This document shows, piece after piece, positions 1-8,680 of a stretch of 64,000 nucleotides of DNA. Numbering within the stretch: position 1 is the stretch's first letter; every line of letters starts with the position of its first letter. The notes under the pieces are model-generated. The model was given only the letters and a program-made list of their open reading frames with translations, was not told where the DNA came from and searched no databases. Location: assembly GCA_035192965.1 (NCBI GenBank), contig CP136571.1, forward strand, positions 3,304,501 to 3,368,500. Reading direction: 5' to 3'. The position numbers and the translations under genes are program-made. The DNA is from Fuscovulum sp. Lineage in GTDB: Bacteria; Pseudomonadota; Alphaproteobacteria; Rhodobacterales; Rhodobacteraceae.

Positions 1-509
1 ATATCGACATTCCGGCCTCCAACATCGTGGTCACGCTGATCCTCTTGCTGGTTCCCGTGGCCATCGGCATGGCGATCCGCCGCTGGAACGCCAATGTCGG
101 CGCGCTGGTGGAACTGGGCGGCTCCGCGCTGGGGATCTTCTTCATCGTCTTCCTGCTGGTGTCATGGGTACCGCGCAACTGGGCCTTCCTCCTCACCACA
201 CCCGCATCGGTCTTTCTGGGGGCCATTGCGCTGGGGGTGGTAGGCTTTGCCTGTGGTTACGGCCTGTCGGTCCTGCTGCGCCAAACGCCGCGCAATGCCC
301 GCACCGTGGCACTGGAAACCGGCATCCAGAACGGACCCCTTGCAGTGGCCCTGGTTGTGCTGACCTTCGCCAGCGCAGAGCAGCAGGAAATCCTCGCCGT
401 GCCGGTGCTCTATTCGCTATTCATCGTGATCTCGTCCAGCCTGCTCACGTTCTGGTTCCGCCGGATCGACGCACGCTCGCAGCAGGCCCTGCCCAACGCC
501 CTGCTCTGA
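1..509 (+). CDS. bile acid:sodium symporter-family membrane protein, 5'-truncated by window edge
   Basis: The reading frame is already open at base 3, so only the C-terminal 168 or so residues are present. They contain four to five hydrophobic segments separated by short polar loops. The segment around 'ARTVALETGIQNGPLA' matches the conserved T-x-x-x-E-x-G-x-Q-N/D region of BASS (SBF) transporters, where Glu and Gln/Asn help form the sodium and substrate sites. Known family members move bile acids, pantoate or other organic anions with Na+; the substrate here cannot be read from the sequence. It ends just before a strong hairpin shared with the convergent yqeY. Confidence 0.75.
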   Translation, partial: IDIPASNIVVTLILLLVPVAIGMAIRRWNANVGALVELGGSALGIFFIVFLLVSWVPRNWAFLLTTPASVFLGAIALGVVGFACGYGLSVLLRQTPRNARTVALETGIQNGPLAVALVVLTFASAEQQEILAVPVLYSLFIVISSSLLTFWFRRIDARSQQALPNALL

Positions 510-524
510 CGCCGCCATGAAAAA

Positions 525-546
525 GGGGCCCCCGCACGGGGGCCCC
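525..546 (-). terminator. intrinsic terminator between convergent symporter and yqeY
   Basis: A perfect 9-bp stem (GGGGCCCCC / GGGGGCCCC) with loop GCAC. On the minus strand it is followed by a T-run (complement of the A5 at 520-524), so it best terminates yqeY. It may also act on the plus strand, where the tail is weaker. Confidence 0.8.
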
Positions 547-571
547 GTTCCTACCCAAAGGCAGAGAAATC

Positions 572-1030
572 TCAGGCCAGCAGGTCCTTCACCTTCGGCC
601 CCACCGCGCCGAAATCCATCTGCCCGGTATGCTTGCCCTTCAGCACCGCCATAACCCGGCCCATGTCGCGGATGCTTGTCGCCCCCGCCTCGGCAATCGC
701 CGCCTTGACCGCGACCTCCACCTCATCCGACGAAAGCTGGCGCGGCAAGAACTCCTCAATCACGCCGATCTCGTTGATTTCCTTAGCCGCCAGCTCCAGC
801 CGCCCGCCCTCTTCATAGGCGCGCGCGCTTTCCTGACGCTGCTTGACCATCTTTCCCATGATGGCCAGAATTTCCGGATCGCCAACCTCCTGCTCCCCGG
901 CCTCGCCGCGCCCGGCGATCTCGCGATCCTTGATCGCGGCATTGATCAGCCGCAACGTCGAAAGCCGCTCGGCCGCCTTGGCCTTCATCGCATCTTTCAA
1001 CGCAATCTGCAGGCGTTCCCGCAATGACAT
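572..1030 (-). CDS. GatB/YqeY domain-containing protein
   Basis: A 152-residue protein that matches the small stand-alone YqeY family along its whole length: 'SLRERLQIALKDAMKAKAAE' at the N-terminus, and 'IEEFLPRQLS' followed by 'GKHTGQMDFGAVGPKVKDLL' at the C-terminus. The domain is related to the tRNA-binding tail of GatB, and a role in tRNA-dependent amidation is proposed for the family but unproven. The start is set by GGAAAGG six bases upstream. It is divergent from carA, which it often neighbours in alphaproteobacteria. Confidence 0.9.
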   Translation of the reverse strand: MSLRERLQIALKDAMKAKAAERLSTLRLINAAIKDREIAGRGEAGEQEVGDPEILAIMGKMVKQRQESARAYEEGGRLELAAKEINEIGVIEEFLPRQLSSDEVEVAVKAAIAEAGATSIRDMGRVMAVLKGKHTGQMDFGAVGPKVKDLLA

Positions 1031-1212
1031 TTGTCACCTTTCCCCAAAGGTTGGCACCAGCCGCCAACATACCCTGTCCCGGCTTGGGCCACAACCACCC
1101 TCTGAAACTTCAAGCCATTGAAATAGAACGATATTCCTTTTGACTCAAAGCCTTGACCCCGCCCCCTCACACCACTAGTGTCCCCGAAATTTGCCCAAGG
1201 GGAGTCGCCGCC

Positions 1213-2373
1213 ATGCCCACCTCCGCCCAGCCCAAACCGACCGCCTGCCTCGCGCTTTCCGATGGAACGGTGTTCTATGGCATGGGCTTCGGGGCCACAG
1301 GCGAAACCGTGGCGGAACTGGTCTTCAACACCGCGATGACCGGCTATCAAGAGATTATGACCGACCCATCCTATGCGGGCCAGGTCGTCACCTTCACCTT
1401 CCCCCATATCGGCAATACCGGCGTCACGGATGAAGATGACGAAACCACCACCCCCGTTGCCGCAGGCATGGTGGTGAAATGGGATCCGACCGAACCCTCC
1501 AACTGGCGCGCGCAGGGTGAACTCACCCAATGGCTTGCCCGCAAGGGCCGCATCGGCATCGGCGGCATTGACACCCGCCGCCTGACCCGCGCCATCCGTC
1601 AGCAGGGCGCGCCCCATGTCGCGCTCGCCCATGATCCCGAAGGCAATTTCGACATCGCCGCCCTTGTTGCCAAAGCCCGCGCCTGGAAGGGCCTTGTCGG
1701 CCTTGATCTGGCCAAGGATGTCTCCTGCACCCAATCCTATCGCTGGGATGAAAAACGTTGGGCTTGGCCCGAAGGCTATACGCAGCGCACCGGCGATGGC
1801 CTGCGCGTCGTGGCCATCGACTACGGCGCGAAACGCAACATCCTGCGCTGCCTCGCCTCGTCGGGCTGCGAAGTCACCGTCCTGCCCGCCTCCGCCACGG
1901 CCGAGGATGTGCTGGCCCTCAACCCTGAAGGCGTCTTCCTCTCCAACGGCCCCGGCGACCCGGCCGCCACGGGCGCCTATGCCGTGCCGATGATTCAGGG
2001 CGTTCTGGCCAAGGACCTGCCGCTTTTCGGCATCTGCCTCGGCCACCAGATGCTGGCCCTCGCCCTCGGCGCGCGCACGGTCAAGATGAACCACGGCCAT
2101 CACGGCGCGAACCACCCGGTCAAGGATCTGACTACAGGCAAGGTGGAAATCACATCGATGAACCACGGCTTCACCGTGGACAGCCAGACTCTGCCCGCCG
2201 GCGTCAGCGAAACGCATGTCTCGCTCTTTGATGGTTCCAACTGCGGCATTGCCGTGGATGGCAAGCCGATCTTCTCGGTCCAATACCACCCCGAAGCCTC
2301 GCCCGGTCCGCAAGACAGCTATTACCTCTTCGAACGCTTCGCCCAGGCGATGCGCGCCCGCCGCGCCGCCTGA
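1213..2373 (+). CDS. carA: carbamoyl-phosphate synthase small (glutaminase) subunit
   Basis: This 386-residue protein hydrolyses glutamine and channels ammonia to CarB for arginine and pyrimidine synthesis. The N-terminal CPSase_sm_chain domain ('NTAMTGYQEIMTDPSYAGQ') is followed by a class I glutamine amidotransferase domain. Its nucleophile lies in 'LFGICLGHQM' and the His-Glu pair in 'SVQYHPEASPGP'. An in-frame ATG lies upstream at 1153, but AAGGGGAG just before 1213 and the family N-terminus favour the later start. carB is not adjacent, so the two subunits are encoded separately. Confidence 0.97.
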   Translation: MPTSAQPKPTACLALSDGTVFYGMGFGATGETVAELVFNTAMTGYQEIMTDPSYAGQVVTFTFPHIGNTGVTDEDDETTTPVAAGMVVKWDPTEPSNWRAQGELTQWLARKGRIGIGGIDTRRLTRAIRQQGAPHVALAHDPEGNFDIAALVAKARAWKGLVGLDLAKDVSCTQSYRWDEKRWAWPEGYTQRTGDGLRVVAIDYGAKRNILRCLASSGCEVTVLPASATAEDVLALNPEGVFLSNGPGDPAATGAYAVPMIQGVLAKDLPLFGICLGHQMLALALGARTVKMNHGHHGANHPVKDLTTGKVEITSMNHGFTVDSQTLPAGVSETHVSLFDGSNCGIAVDGKPIFSVQYHPEASPGPQDSYYLFERFAQAMRARRAA

Positions 2374-2398
2374 TCGCCGCCCGAACACGGTCAAGGCG

Positions 2399-2413
2399 TT
2401 AACCCCGCCTTAA
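2399..2413 (+). promoter_or_regulatory. CtrA-type binding site (TTAA-N7-TTAA)
   Basis: TTAACCCCGCCTTAAC fits the full TTAA-N7-TTAA CtrA consensus of alphaproteobacteria exactly. It lies 45 bp before the glycosyltransferase start, a position fitting promoter control. Binding is inferred from the motif alone. Confidence 0.6.
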
Positions 2414-2458
2414 CCGAATGCAACGCATGGTTGACTCCGCGCATCGGAGTCATCCCTC

Positions 2459-4414
2459 ATGCCTGTACCGACCCGCCGCCCCGGCACCAGCCTGCCCAGC
2501 CTCGCCCCTTTCGGCATGGCCCCCAGCACCCAACCCATGACGCGCGGCACCGCCGCAGCCGACCGCCCGCCGCACCTCGGGGCCACCGCACCCGCCGCAG
2601 GCTTTTCCGATGCGCAGATAACCTTCCTCGCAGCACCCGATCCGGCCTTCCGCAATCTCGCCCGCGCACAAATCCTGCCGGCACCACCCCCGCGCCCCAC
2701 CCCGCCCAAACCAGACCTGCCCCGATTGGTCGATCCCCCTCCATGGGCCGACCTGCCGCGCCAGCTTGACCTGCCCCTTCCCGTCGATCCGCTGCGCGAA
2801 CCGCCCGATCTGCTGCTCCTGCACCGCCTCGGGCCTGCCTTCGCCCTGCGCCACGCGCTCCTGCCCTGGCGGCAGCGCAACGGCGATATCGTCATCCTCA
2901 CCGCCACCCCCGCGGGATTCGACCGGCACAGCGCCTTTCTCGCCGCCCTCTTCGGCCCGCGCATCCGCCCCCTCCCCTGCCCCCGCCCGCTGATCGAGGC
3001 GGCCTTGCTTGCCCATGCCGGCCCCGGCCTTGTTCAGGCCGCCGAACAGCGCCCCCCCGCCATCGACAGTTGCCGCAGCCTCGACCGCGTCACCCTCACC
3101 CTTTGGGCCGGGGCGATTGCATTGGCCATGCTCGCCCTCGCCACCCTGCGCCCCGATCTGGCCTTCGGCCTTTTGCTGGGGCTGACCGCGCTCACCTTCC
3201 TCAGCCTCACCATCCTGAAATTCGCCACCGCCGCCGCCGCCCTGCGTGACCGTCAGGAACACGCCCCCCCGCTCGACCGCGCCGATCTGCCCATCATCTC
3301 CGTCCTCGTCGCGCTGTATGGCGAGGCTGAGATTGCCCCCCGCCTGATCCGCCGCCTCTCGGCCCTCGATTACCCGCGCGACCGGCTAGATGTGATCGTC
3401 CTGCTGGAATCGTCCGACACCCCCACCCGCACCGCCATCGCCAAGGTTGACCTGCCCCCTTGGATGCGCGTGATCGCCGTGCCCGATGGCCGCATCCGAA
3501 CCAAACCGCGCGCCCTGAACTTCGGCCTCGATTTCACGCGCGGCAGCATCATCGGCATCTACGATGCCGAAGACGCCCCCGCCCCCGATCAACTGCTCAA
3601 GGTGGCCGCCATTTTCGCCAATGCCCCGCCACGGCTGGGCTGCCTGCAAGGGATGCTCGATTTCTACAACCCTGCCACCAACTGGATCGCGCGCTGTTTT
3701 ACGCTGGAATATGCCGCATGGTTCCGGCTGTTCCTGCCCGGTCTCATCCGCCTTGGCCTGCCCATCCCGCTGGGCGGCACCACGCTCTTCCTGCGCCGCA
3801 ATGCTGTACTGGATGTGGGCGCATGGGATGCCCATAACGTCACCGAAGATGCCGATCTCGGCCTCCGCCTCGCCCGCCGCGGCTGGCAGACCGGGATGCT
3901 CCCCTCTGTCACGATGGAAGAGGCGAACTGTCGCCCGGTGCCCTGGGTCAAGCAGCGCTCGCGCTGGACCAAGGGCTATCTGATGACATGGCTCGTCCAC
4001 ATGCGCGCACCGCGCGCCCTTCTGCGCGACCTCGGCCCCCGCCGATTTGTCGCCGTGCAGGTGCTGATCCTCGGCTCCTTGATGCAGGGCATCGCCACCC
4101 CGGTCCTGTGGTCGCTCTGGCTGGTGGCCTTTGGCCTGCCGCATCCGGTGCTGGACCTGATCGATCGCGAAACCCTGCTCCGCCTCGCCCCGCTCCTCCT
4201 CGGCGTCAATCTTCTGGATTTCGCTCTGGCCGCAATTGCCATGCGCCGCGCCGGTCACGCGGTGCCATGGCCATGGCTGCCCCTTCTGAAACCCTATGCG
4301 CTGCTCACATCCTTCGCCGCCGCCAAAGCGCTGGTCGAGGCTGTCACCCGCCCCTTCCACTGGGACAAGACCAAGCATGGCCACTTCGACGGCGACACCG
4401 AAGACAAACCATAA
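2459..4414 (+). CDS. membrane glycosyltransferase family 2 (processive, XagB/cellulose-synthase-like)
   Basis: A 651-residue inner-membrane glycosyltransferase. Roughly residues 110-200 look like a type II secretion GspE N-terminal-like domain, which often precedes such enzymes. Two membrane segments follow (about 215-260). The GT-A domain starts at 'ISVLVALYGEAEIA', with the acidic motif 'YDAEDAP' near 368, 'TEDADLGLRLARRGW' near 462 and 'QRSRWTKGY' (QxxRW) near 499. Further membrane helices close the protein. These motifs are those of processive beta-glycan synthases, so an exopolysaccharide or surface glycan is likely, but the sugar is unknown. A CtrA box lies upstream, suggesting cell-cycle or motility-linked control. 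Confidence 0.85.
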   Translation: MPVPTRRPGTSLPSLAPFGMAPSTQPMTRGTAAADRPPHLGATAPAAGFSDAQITFLAAPDPAFRNLARAQILPAPPPRPTPPKPDLPRLVDPPPWADLPRQLDLPLPVDPLREPPDLLLLHRLGPAFALRHALLPWRQRNGDIVILTATPAGFDRHSAFLAALFGPRIRPLPCPRPLIEAALLAHAGPGLVQAAEQRPPAIDSCRSLDRVTLTLWAGAIALAMLALATLRPDLAFGLLLGLTALTFLSLTILKFATAAAALRDRQEHAPPLDRADLPIISVLVALYGEAEIAPRLIRRLSALDYPRDRLDVIVLLESSDTPTRTAIAKVDLPPWMRVIAVPDGRIRTKPRALNFGLDFTRGSIIGIYDAEDAPAPDQLLKVAAIFANAPPRLGCLQGMLDFYNPATNWIARCFTLEYAAWFRLFLPGLIRLGLPIPLGGTTLFLRRNAVLDVGAWDAHNVTEDADLGLRLARRGWQTGMLPSVTMEEANCRPVPWVKQRSRWTKGYLMTWLVHMRAPRALLRDLGPRRFVAVQVLILGSLMQGIATPVLWSLWLVAFGLPHPVLDLIDRETLLRLAPLLLGVNLLDFALAAIAMRRAGHAVPWPWLPLLKPYALLTSFAAAKALVEAVTRPFHWDKTKHGHFDGDTEDKP

Positions 4415-4420
4415 CCGCCC

Positions 4421-5095
4421 TCAGCGCGTGCGAATCTCGCCCGCATCCACCCGCAACCGCGTCTCGAAAGCCTTGCTGATGTGCTGGCGCAGCGCCTGAT
4501 AGGCGGCCTCTCCATCCCGCGCCTCGATTGCCCGGACAATCTGGTCATGCTCGGCCAGCGCCACCTCATCCCGCCCTTCGGCCGCAAAAGAGGTATTGGC
4601 CATCAAGGCCATCGACCGATGCACAAGGTCCAATTGCTGCACCAGAAACCGGTTGTGGCTGGCCAGATGGATTTGCTTGTGAAACCGCTTGTTCGCACGG
4701 CTCAGCAGCTTGGGGTCCGCCCCAAGCAAGGCCAGATCGTCATCGACCATCCCGCGCAGCACCCGGATCTCTTCATCCGTCGCATGTCGCGCCGCCAGCC
4801 GTGCCGCCAGCCCCTCCAACTCGGTCCGCACCGCGTAAAGCTCGGCCAACTGGTTGTGGTCCAGCGACGCCACGATCAGGCTTCGCCCGTCGCGCGTTAG
4901 CATCGCCTGCGTCTCCAACCGCTGCAACGCCTCGCGCACTGGCGTGCGCGATACCCCCAACCGTTCGGCCAATTCCGATTCCACCAGCCGATCACCGGGC
5001 TTGTACAGCCCCGCATCAATCGCCTCCAGGATCAGCGTATACGCATCCTTCTGCACCTGTCGCCCCCTCCGCGCGCCGAATGAATACATCGGCAT
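4421..5095 (-). CDS. GntR-family (FadR/FCD) transcriptional regulator
   Basis: About 224 residues from the preferred Met ('MPMYSFGARRG'); an extra in-frame stretch to 5152 reads as unlikely N-terminal sequence. The winged helix has the GntR signature 'PGDRLVESELAERLGVSRTPVREALQRLE'-type order (quoted in part), followed by an all-helical FCD effector domain with the expected metal-ligand positions (D/H in 'FHKQIHLASHN' and 'EHDQIVRAIEARD'). FCD regulators usually sense small organic acids. It sits convergent to the glycosyltransferase and divergent from the nucleotidase; its target is not evident. Confidence 0.88.
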   Translation of the reverse strand: MPMYSFGARRGRQVQKDAYTLILEAIDAGLYKPGDRLVESELAERLGVSRTPVREALQRLETQAMLTRDGRSLIVASLDHNQLAELYAVRTELEGLAARLAARHATDEEIRVLRGMVDDDLALLGADPKLLSRANKRFHKQIHLASHNRFLVQQLDLVHRSMALMANTSFAAEGRDEVALAEHDQIVRAIEARDGEAAYQALRQHISKAFETRLRVDAGEIRTR

Positions 5096-5177
5096 ACCGT
5101 AACAGACCCTAATCCCCACCCCGCGCCCATGCAACGCCCCCATTGCCGCCACCCTATCGGCGGACTACCTTGCCGCC

Positions 5178-5828
5178 ATGCCAAAGCAAGATTTCCTCCA
5201 CGTCCGCACCTGGGTCTTTGACCTCGACAACACGCTCTACCCGCCGCAGATGCGCCTGTTCGACCAGATCGAGGTCCGGATGACCAACTGGGTCATGCAG
5301 GCGCTGAATGTCGACCGCGCCCATGCCGATCACCTGCGCGCCAGCTACTGGAAACTTTACGGCACCACGCTGGCCGGCCTCATGGCCGAACACCGGATCG
5401 ACCCCGAGGCCTATCTCGCCGATGTCCATGACATCGACTTCTCCGTCCTTTCCCCCGATCCCGCGCTCGCCGCGCACATCGCCGCCTTGCCCGGCCGCCG
5501 CATCGTCTACACCAATGCCGATGCCCCCTATGCCCATCGCGTGTTGGCCGCCCGCGGCCTGACTGGGCTTTTTGATGCGGTCTATGGCGTGGAACATGCC
5601 GAGTACCGTCCGAAACCAGAACACGCCGCCTTCCAGACCGTCTTTGCCAAAGACGGGCTCGATCCCACCCGCGCCGCGATGTTCGAAGATGATGCCCGCA
5701 ACCTTGCCGCGCCCCATGCCATGGGCATGCGCACCGTGCATATCGCGCCCGAGGCCGAACCTGCGCCGCATATCCACCACCACGCGCAGGACCTGACCGC
5801 CTTCCTGGCAAAGCTCACGGCCGCATAG
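5178..5828 (+). CDS. HAD-family pyrimidine 5'-nucleotidase
   Basis: A 216-residue haloacid dehalogenase-superfamily hydrolase. HAD motif I is 'VFDLDNTLYPP', with Asp nucleophile and general acid. Motif II is near 'RRIVYTNADAPYA', and the Lys of motif III is in 'RPKPEHAAF'. Motif IV is 'AAMFEDDARNL'. 'FDLDNTLYPP' is typical of the SDT1/YjjG-type pyrimidine 5'-nucleotidase group, which dephosphorylates UMP/CMP or modified nucleotides. It appears monocistronic. Confidence 0.88.
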   Translation: MPKQDFLHVRTWVFDLDNTLYPPQMRLFDQIEVRMTNWVMQALNVDRAHADHLRASYWKLYGTTLAGLMAEHRIDPEAYLADVHDIDFSVLSPDPALAAHIAALPGRRIVYTNADAPYAHRVLAARGLTGLFDAVYGVEHAEYRPKPEHAAFQTVFAKDGLDPTRAAMFEDDARNLAAPHAMGMRTVHIAPEAEPAPHIHHHAQDLTAFLAKLTAA

Positions 5829-5926
5829 TCGCACGCACCGGCGCGAACGCGACGCTGCGCCGCAGCATCCGATCTTTGACAAAGGCCCGATCCACCCCAT
5901 TTACGGGTTGATATCAGGAGTCCCGC

Positions 5927-6163
5927 ATGTCGCTTTCCGCAACTGTCCCCGCCCGGCCCAGCCTCGCCAGCCGCATTCTTCACGCGACCCCGATCCTTGG
6001 CCATATCGCGCGCGACATCTCGACGATCTATTACGTCCTGATGATTGTCCTCACCCTGATCGTCCTGTCGGTCAAAACCTGGGGCCTTGCCGCCCTTGTT
6101 CTGACCGCGGTCGCCTTCGTGCCGGTGATGTTCGCCCTGCTGATCTGGATCACCCTGCCCTGA
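5927..6163 (+). CDS. small two-helix membrane protein, unknown function
   Basis: A 78-residue protein with a short polar N-terminus, a helix from about 'YYVLMIVLTLIVLSV' and a second from 'GLAALVLTAVAFVPVMFALLIW'. AGGAG lies six bases upstream of the ATG, so translation is plausible. I do not recognise the family. It precedes the UbiH-like hydroxylase on the same strand, with 84 bp between. Confidence 0.65.
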   Translation: MSLSATVPARPSLASRILHATPILGHIARDISTIYYVLMIVLTLIVLSVKTWGLAALVLTAVAFVPVMFALLIWITLP

Positions 6164-6247
6164 TCCCAAGGCGGCGGGTCAACATGTCGCTTACCCTTCT
6201 TGTGACAGAGGCGTATCTCTGGGCACAGAAGAACGCCGGAGGCTGAC

Positions 6248-7447
6248 ATGACCCGCGAAACAACCGAAATCCTCATCGCTGGCGGGGGTGTGGCAGGCCT
6301 GACCGCCGCCGCCGCCTTTGGATCAGCGGGTTTCTCGGTGATCTGCGTCGATCCCACCCCCCCCGTCACGAGTATGGAGGCAGATGGCGCCGACCTGCGC
6401 ACCACCGCCTTCCTGCAACCCTCGATCCCCGTCCTCGAAGCCGCAGGCCTGTGGACCCGCCTCGCCCCCCACGCCGCCGCGCTTCAGATCATGCGCATTG
6501 TCGATGCCGGGGGCGAACTTCCCGAACCCCGCATCGTCAAGGAATTTGATGCCGCCGATATCTCGGCGGATCCCTTCGGCTGGAACCTCCCCAACTGGCT
6601 CCTGCGCCGCGAAATGGTGGAACGCTTGGCCGAACTGCCCAATGTCTCGTTCCGCCCGGGCATATCAGCCACGAACCTGCTCACCCGCGACAGCGAGGCA
6701 CTCGTCACCCTGTCCGATGGCACCCGCATCGCCGCCCGCATGGTCATCGCCGCCGATGGCCGCGCCTCCGCGATGCGCGAGGCGCTGGAAATCCCCGTGC
6801 GAACCATGCGCTATGGCCAGAAGGCGCTCGCCTTCGCCGTCTCGCACCCGATCCCGCACCGCAACGTCTCGACCGAGATTCACCGCTCGGGCGGCCCCTT
6901 CACCCTCGTCCCCCTGCCCGATCGCAACGGTCTGCCCTGCTCGGCCATCGTCTGGATGGAAACCGGCCCCAACATCCAGCGCCTCGCTGCCCTGCCCATC
7001 CCGGAGTTCGAGGCAGAGATGAACACCCGCTCCTGCCATATCCTCGGCCCGCTGACCCTGATCAGCCGCCGCACCGTCTGGCCCATAATCAGCCAGATTG
7101 CTGACCGCATGTCCGGCGAACGCACCGCCCTGTTGGCCGAAGCCGCGCATGTCGTCCCGCCCATCGGCGCGCAGGGGCTGAACATGTCGCTGGCCGACCT
7201 CAAGGCCCTGCTGGATTTGGCCGAGGCAGATCGCGCCGGTCTGGGCAGCGCAAAGATGCTCGACACCTATCACCGCCAACGCCACACCGAGGTTCAGGTC
7301 CGCGTCACCGGGATCGACGCGCTCAACCGCGCCTCAATGATGGGCGCGCAAGGCCTGCGCGATCTGCGCGCCACCGCGCTGAACGCGCTCTATTCCGTGG
7401 CCCCCGTCCGCAAAACACTCATGCGCGCGGGCCTCGGCCTGCGCTAG
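6248..7447 (+). CDS. UbiH/UbiF/Coq6-family FAD-dependent hydroxylase
   Basis: A 399-residue flavoprotein monooxygenase. The FAD-binding GxGxxG is in 'ILIAGGGVAGLTAAAAFG', and the second NAD(P)H/FAD contact is near 'MVIAADGRASAMREAL'. The third motif reads 'LLAEAAHVVPPIGAQGLNMS', where the usual Gly-Asp of 'GDAAH' is Ala-Glu. The family hydroxylates the ubiquinone ring. The exact position (UbiH, F, I or L type) cannot be told here. GGAGG is well placed before the ATG. A three-hairpin array follows the stop codon. Confidence 0.85.
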   Translation: MTRETTEILIAGGGVAGLTAAAAFGSAGFSVICVDPTPPVTSMEADGADLRTTAFLQPSIPVLEAAGLWTRLAPHAAALQIMRIVDAGGELPEPRIVKEFDAADISADPFGWNLPNWLLRREMVERLAELPNVSFRPGISATNLLTRDSEALVTLSDGTRIAARMVIAADGRASAMREALEIPVRTMRYGQKALAFAVSHPIPHRNVSTEIHRSGGPFTLVPLPDRNGLPCSAIVWMETGPNIQRLAALPIPEFEAEMNTRSCHILGPLTLISRRTVWPIISQIADRMSGERTALLAEAAHVVPPIGAQGLNMSLADLKALLDLAEADRAGLGSAKMLDTYHRQRHTEVQVRVTGIDALNRASMMGAQGLRDLRATALNALYSVAPVRKTLMRAGLGLR

Positions 7448-7448
7448 G

Positions 7449-7551
7449 GCCCGAGAATTTTCCCGAAAATTCTCGGGCACCCCCGCCCAAAACTTTCCCA
7501 CTGGAAAGTTTTGGGCCCACGCTCCGGAAAATCTTTATAAAGATTTTCCGG
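7449..7551. repeat. array of three adjacent perfect hairpins
   Basis: Three back-to-back palindromes fill the gap between convergent genes. One has a 14-bp stem and loop CC (7449-7478). The next has a 14-bp stem and loop CACT (7485-7516). The last is a 28-bp uninterrupted palindrome (7524-7551). Arm cores are AT-rich (GAGAATTTTC, AAAACTTTCC, GGAAAATCTTTA) and unrelated to each other. At least one probably acts as a bidirectional terminator. Confidence 0.85.
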
Positions 7552-7553
7552 GC

Positions 7554-8678
7554 TTACAGCACAGCCTCAACAGCCCGCTCCAGCCGCGCCACGGTGGCCG
7601 GCACATCCTTCAGCTTGTCCAACCCGAACAGGCCCAGCCGGAATGTCTTGAACTCCGGCCCCTCGCCCACCTGCAACGGCACACCCGCCGCGATCTGCAA
7701 CCCCTGCGCGCGGAACTTCGCGCCATTCTGCACATCGGGCTGGTCGGTATAGCTCACCACCACGCCGGGGGCCTGATAGCCTTCCGCCGCGACAGACGGC
7801 ACGCCCTTTCCGGCCAGCAGCCCGCGCACGGCCTGGCCCAGCTCCCATTGTGCGGCCTTGGCCTCGGCAAAACCCATCGCCTTGGTCTCCAGCATCGCGT
7901 CCCGGAAGCCCACAATCGCATCCGTGGGCATCGTGGCATGATAGGCATGCCCGCCACCCTCATAGGCGGCCATGATGGCCCGCCATTTCTTCAGGTCCAT
8001 CGCAAAGGAATTGCTGTCCGTCTCGGCCAGCCGCGCCTCGGCGCGCGGGCTCATCACCACCACCCCGGCTGAGGGCGCGGCGGACCAGCCCTTCTGCGGC
8101 GCACTGATCAGCACATCCACCCCGGTCGCTTCCATATCCACCCAGATGCAACCGCTCGCGATGCAATCCAGCACCATGATCGCCCCCACCTCATGCGCCG
8201 CAGCGGCGATCTGGGCGATATACGCATCCGGCAGGATGATCCCCGCGCTCGTCTCCACATGCGGGGCGAACACGGCTTCGGGCTTCATCTCGCGGATCTT
8301 GGCAACCACCTCCTCCACCGGCGGCGGCGCATAAGGCGCACGCGGATCATTCCCGGTCTGGCGCGCCATCACCACCGTCGTCTCGCCCGCAAAAGCGCCC
8401 GCGTCAAAGATCTGCGACCAGCGGAAGGAAAACCACCCATTGCGCACCACCAGCACCGATCCCTTGCCGAACTGCCGCGCCACAGCCTCCATCGCAAAGG
8501 TCCCGCCACCGGGAACCAAAGCCACAGCCGAGCCGTGATAGACCTCTTTCAGCAGCGCCGACACATCCCGCATCACGCCCTGAAACCGCGCTGACATGTG
8601 GTTCAGGCTGCGGTCGGTGAAGACCACGGAAAACTCCTCAAGCCCCTCCGGGTCGATATGTGCATGCAGTCCGGGCAT
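7554..8678 (-). CDS. class V PLP-dependent aminotransferase (serine/alanine-glyoxylate type)
   Basis: About 374 residues, fold-type I class V aminotransferase. 'GSAVALVPGGGTFAMEAVAR' contributes the phosphate site, 'MVLDCIASGC' holds the Asp that contacts the pyridine N, and 'APQKGWSAAPS' carries the Schiff-base Lys. GGAGAGG seven bases upstream selects the start at 8678. It begins two bases after the stop of the enolase-superfamily gene, so the two are co-transcribed and probably act in one pathway. The substrate is not predictable. Confidence 0.87.
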   Translation of the reverse strand: MPGLHAHIDPEGLEEFSVVFTDRSLNHMSARFQGVMRDVSALLKEVYHGSAVALVPGGGTFAMEAVARQFGKGSVLVVRNGWFSFRWSQIFDAGAFAGETTVVMARQTGNDPRAPYAPPPVEEVVAKIREMKPEAVFAPHVETSAGIILPDAYIAQIAAAAHEVGAIMVLDCIASGCIWVDMEATGVDVLISAPQKGWSAAPSAGVVVMSPRAEARLAETDSNSFAMDLKKWRAIMAAYEGGGHAYHATMPTDAIVGFRDAMLETKAMGFAEAKAAQWELGQAVRGLLAGKGVPSVAAEGYQAPGVVVSYTDQPDVQNGAKFRAQGLQIAAGVPLQVGEGPEFKTFRLGLFGLDKLKDVPATVARLERAVEAVL

Positions 8679-8680
8679 CG

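Noticed and set aside
997..2394. 465-aa minus-strand open frame opposite carA
   Set aside because: carA is certain; the antisense frame is a GC-bias artefact.
6184..6246. 20-aa ORF just before the UbiH-like gene
   Set aside because: Weak ribosome-binding site and no sequence feature; could be chance in a GC-rich leader.
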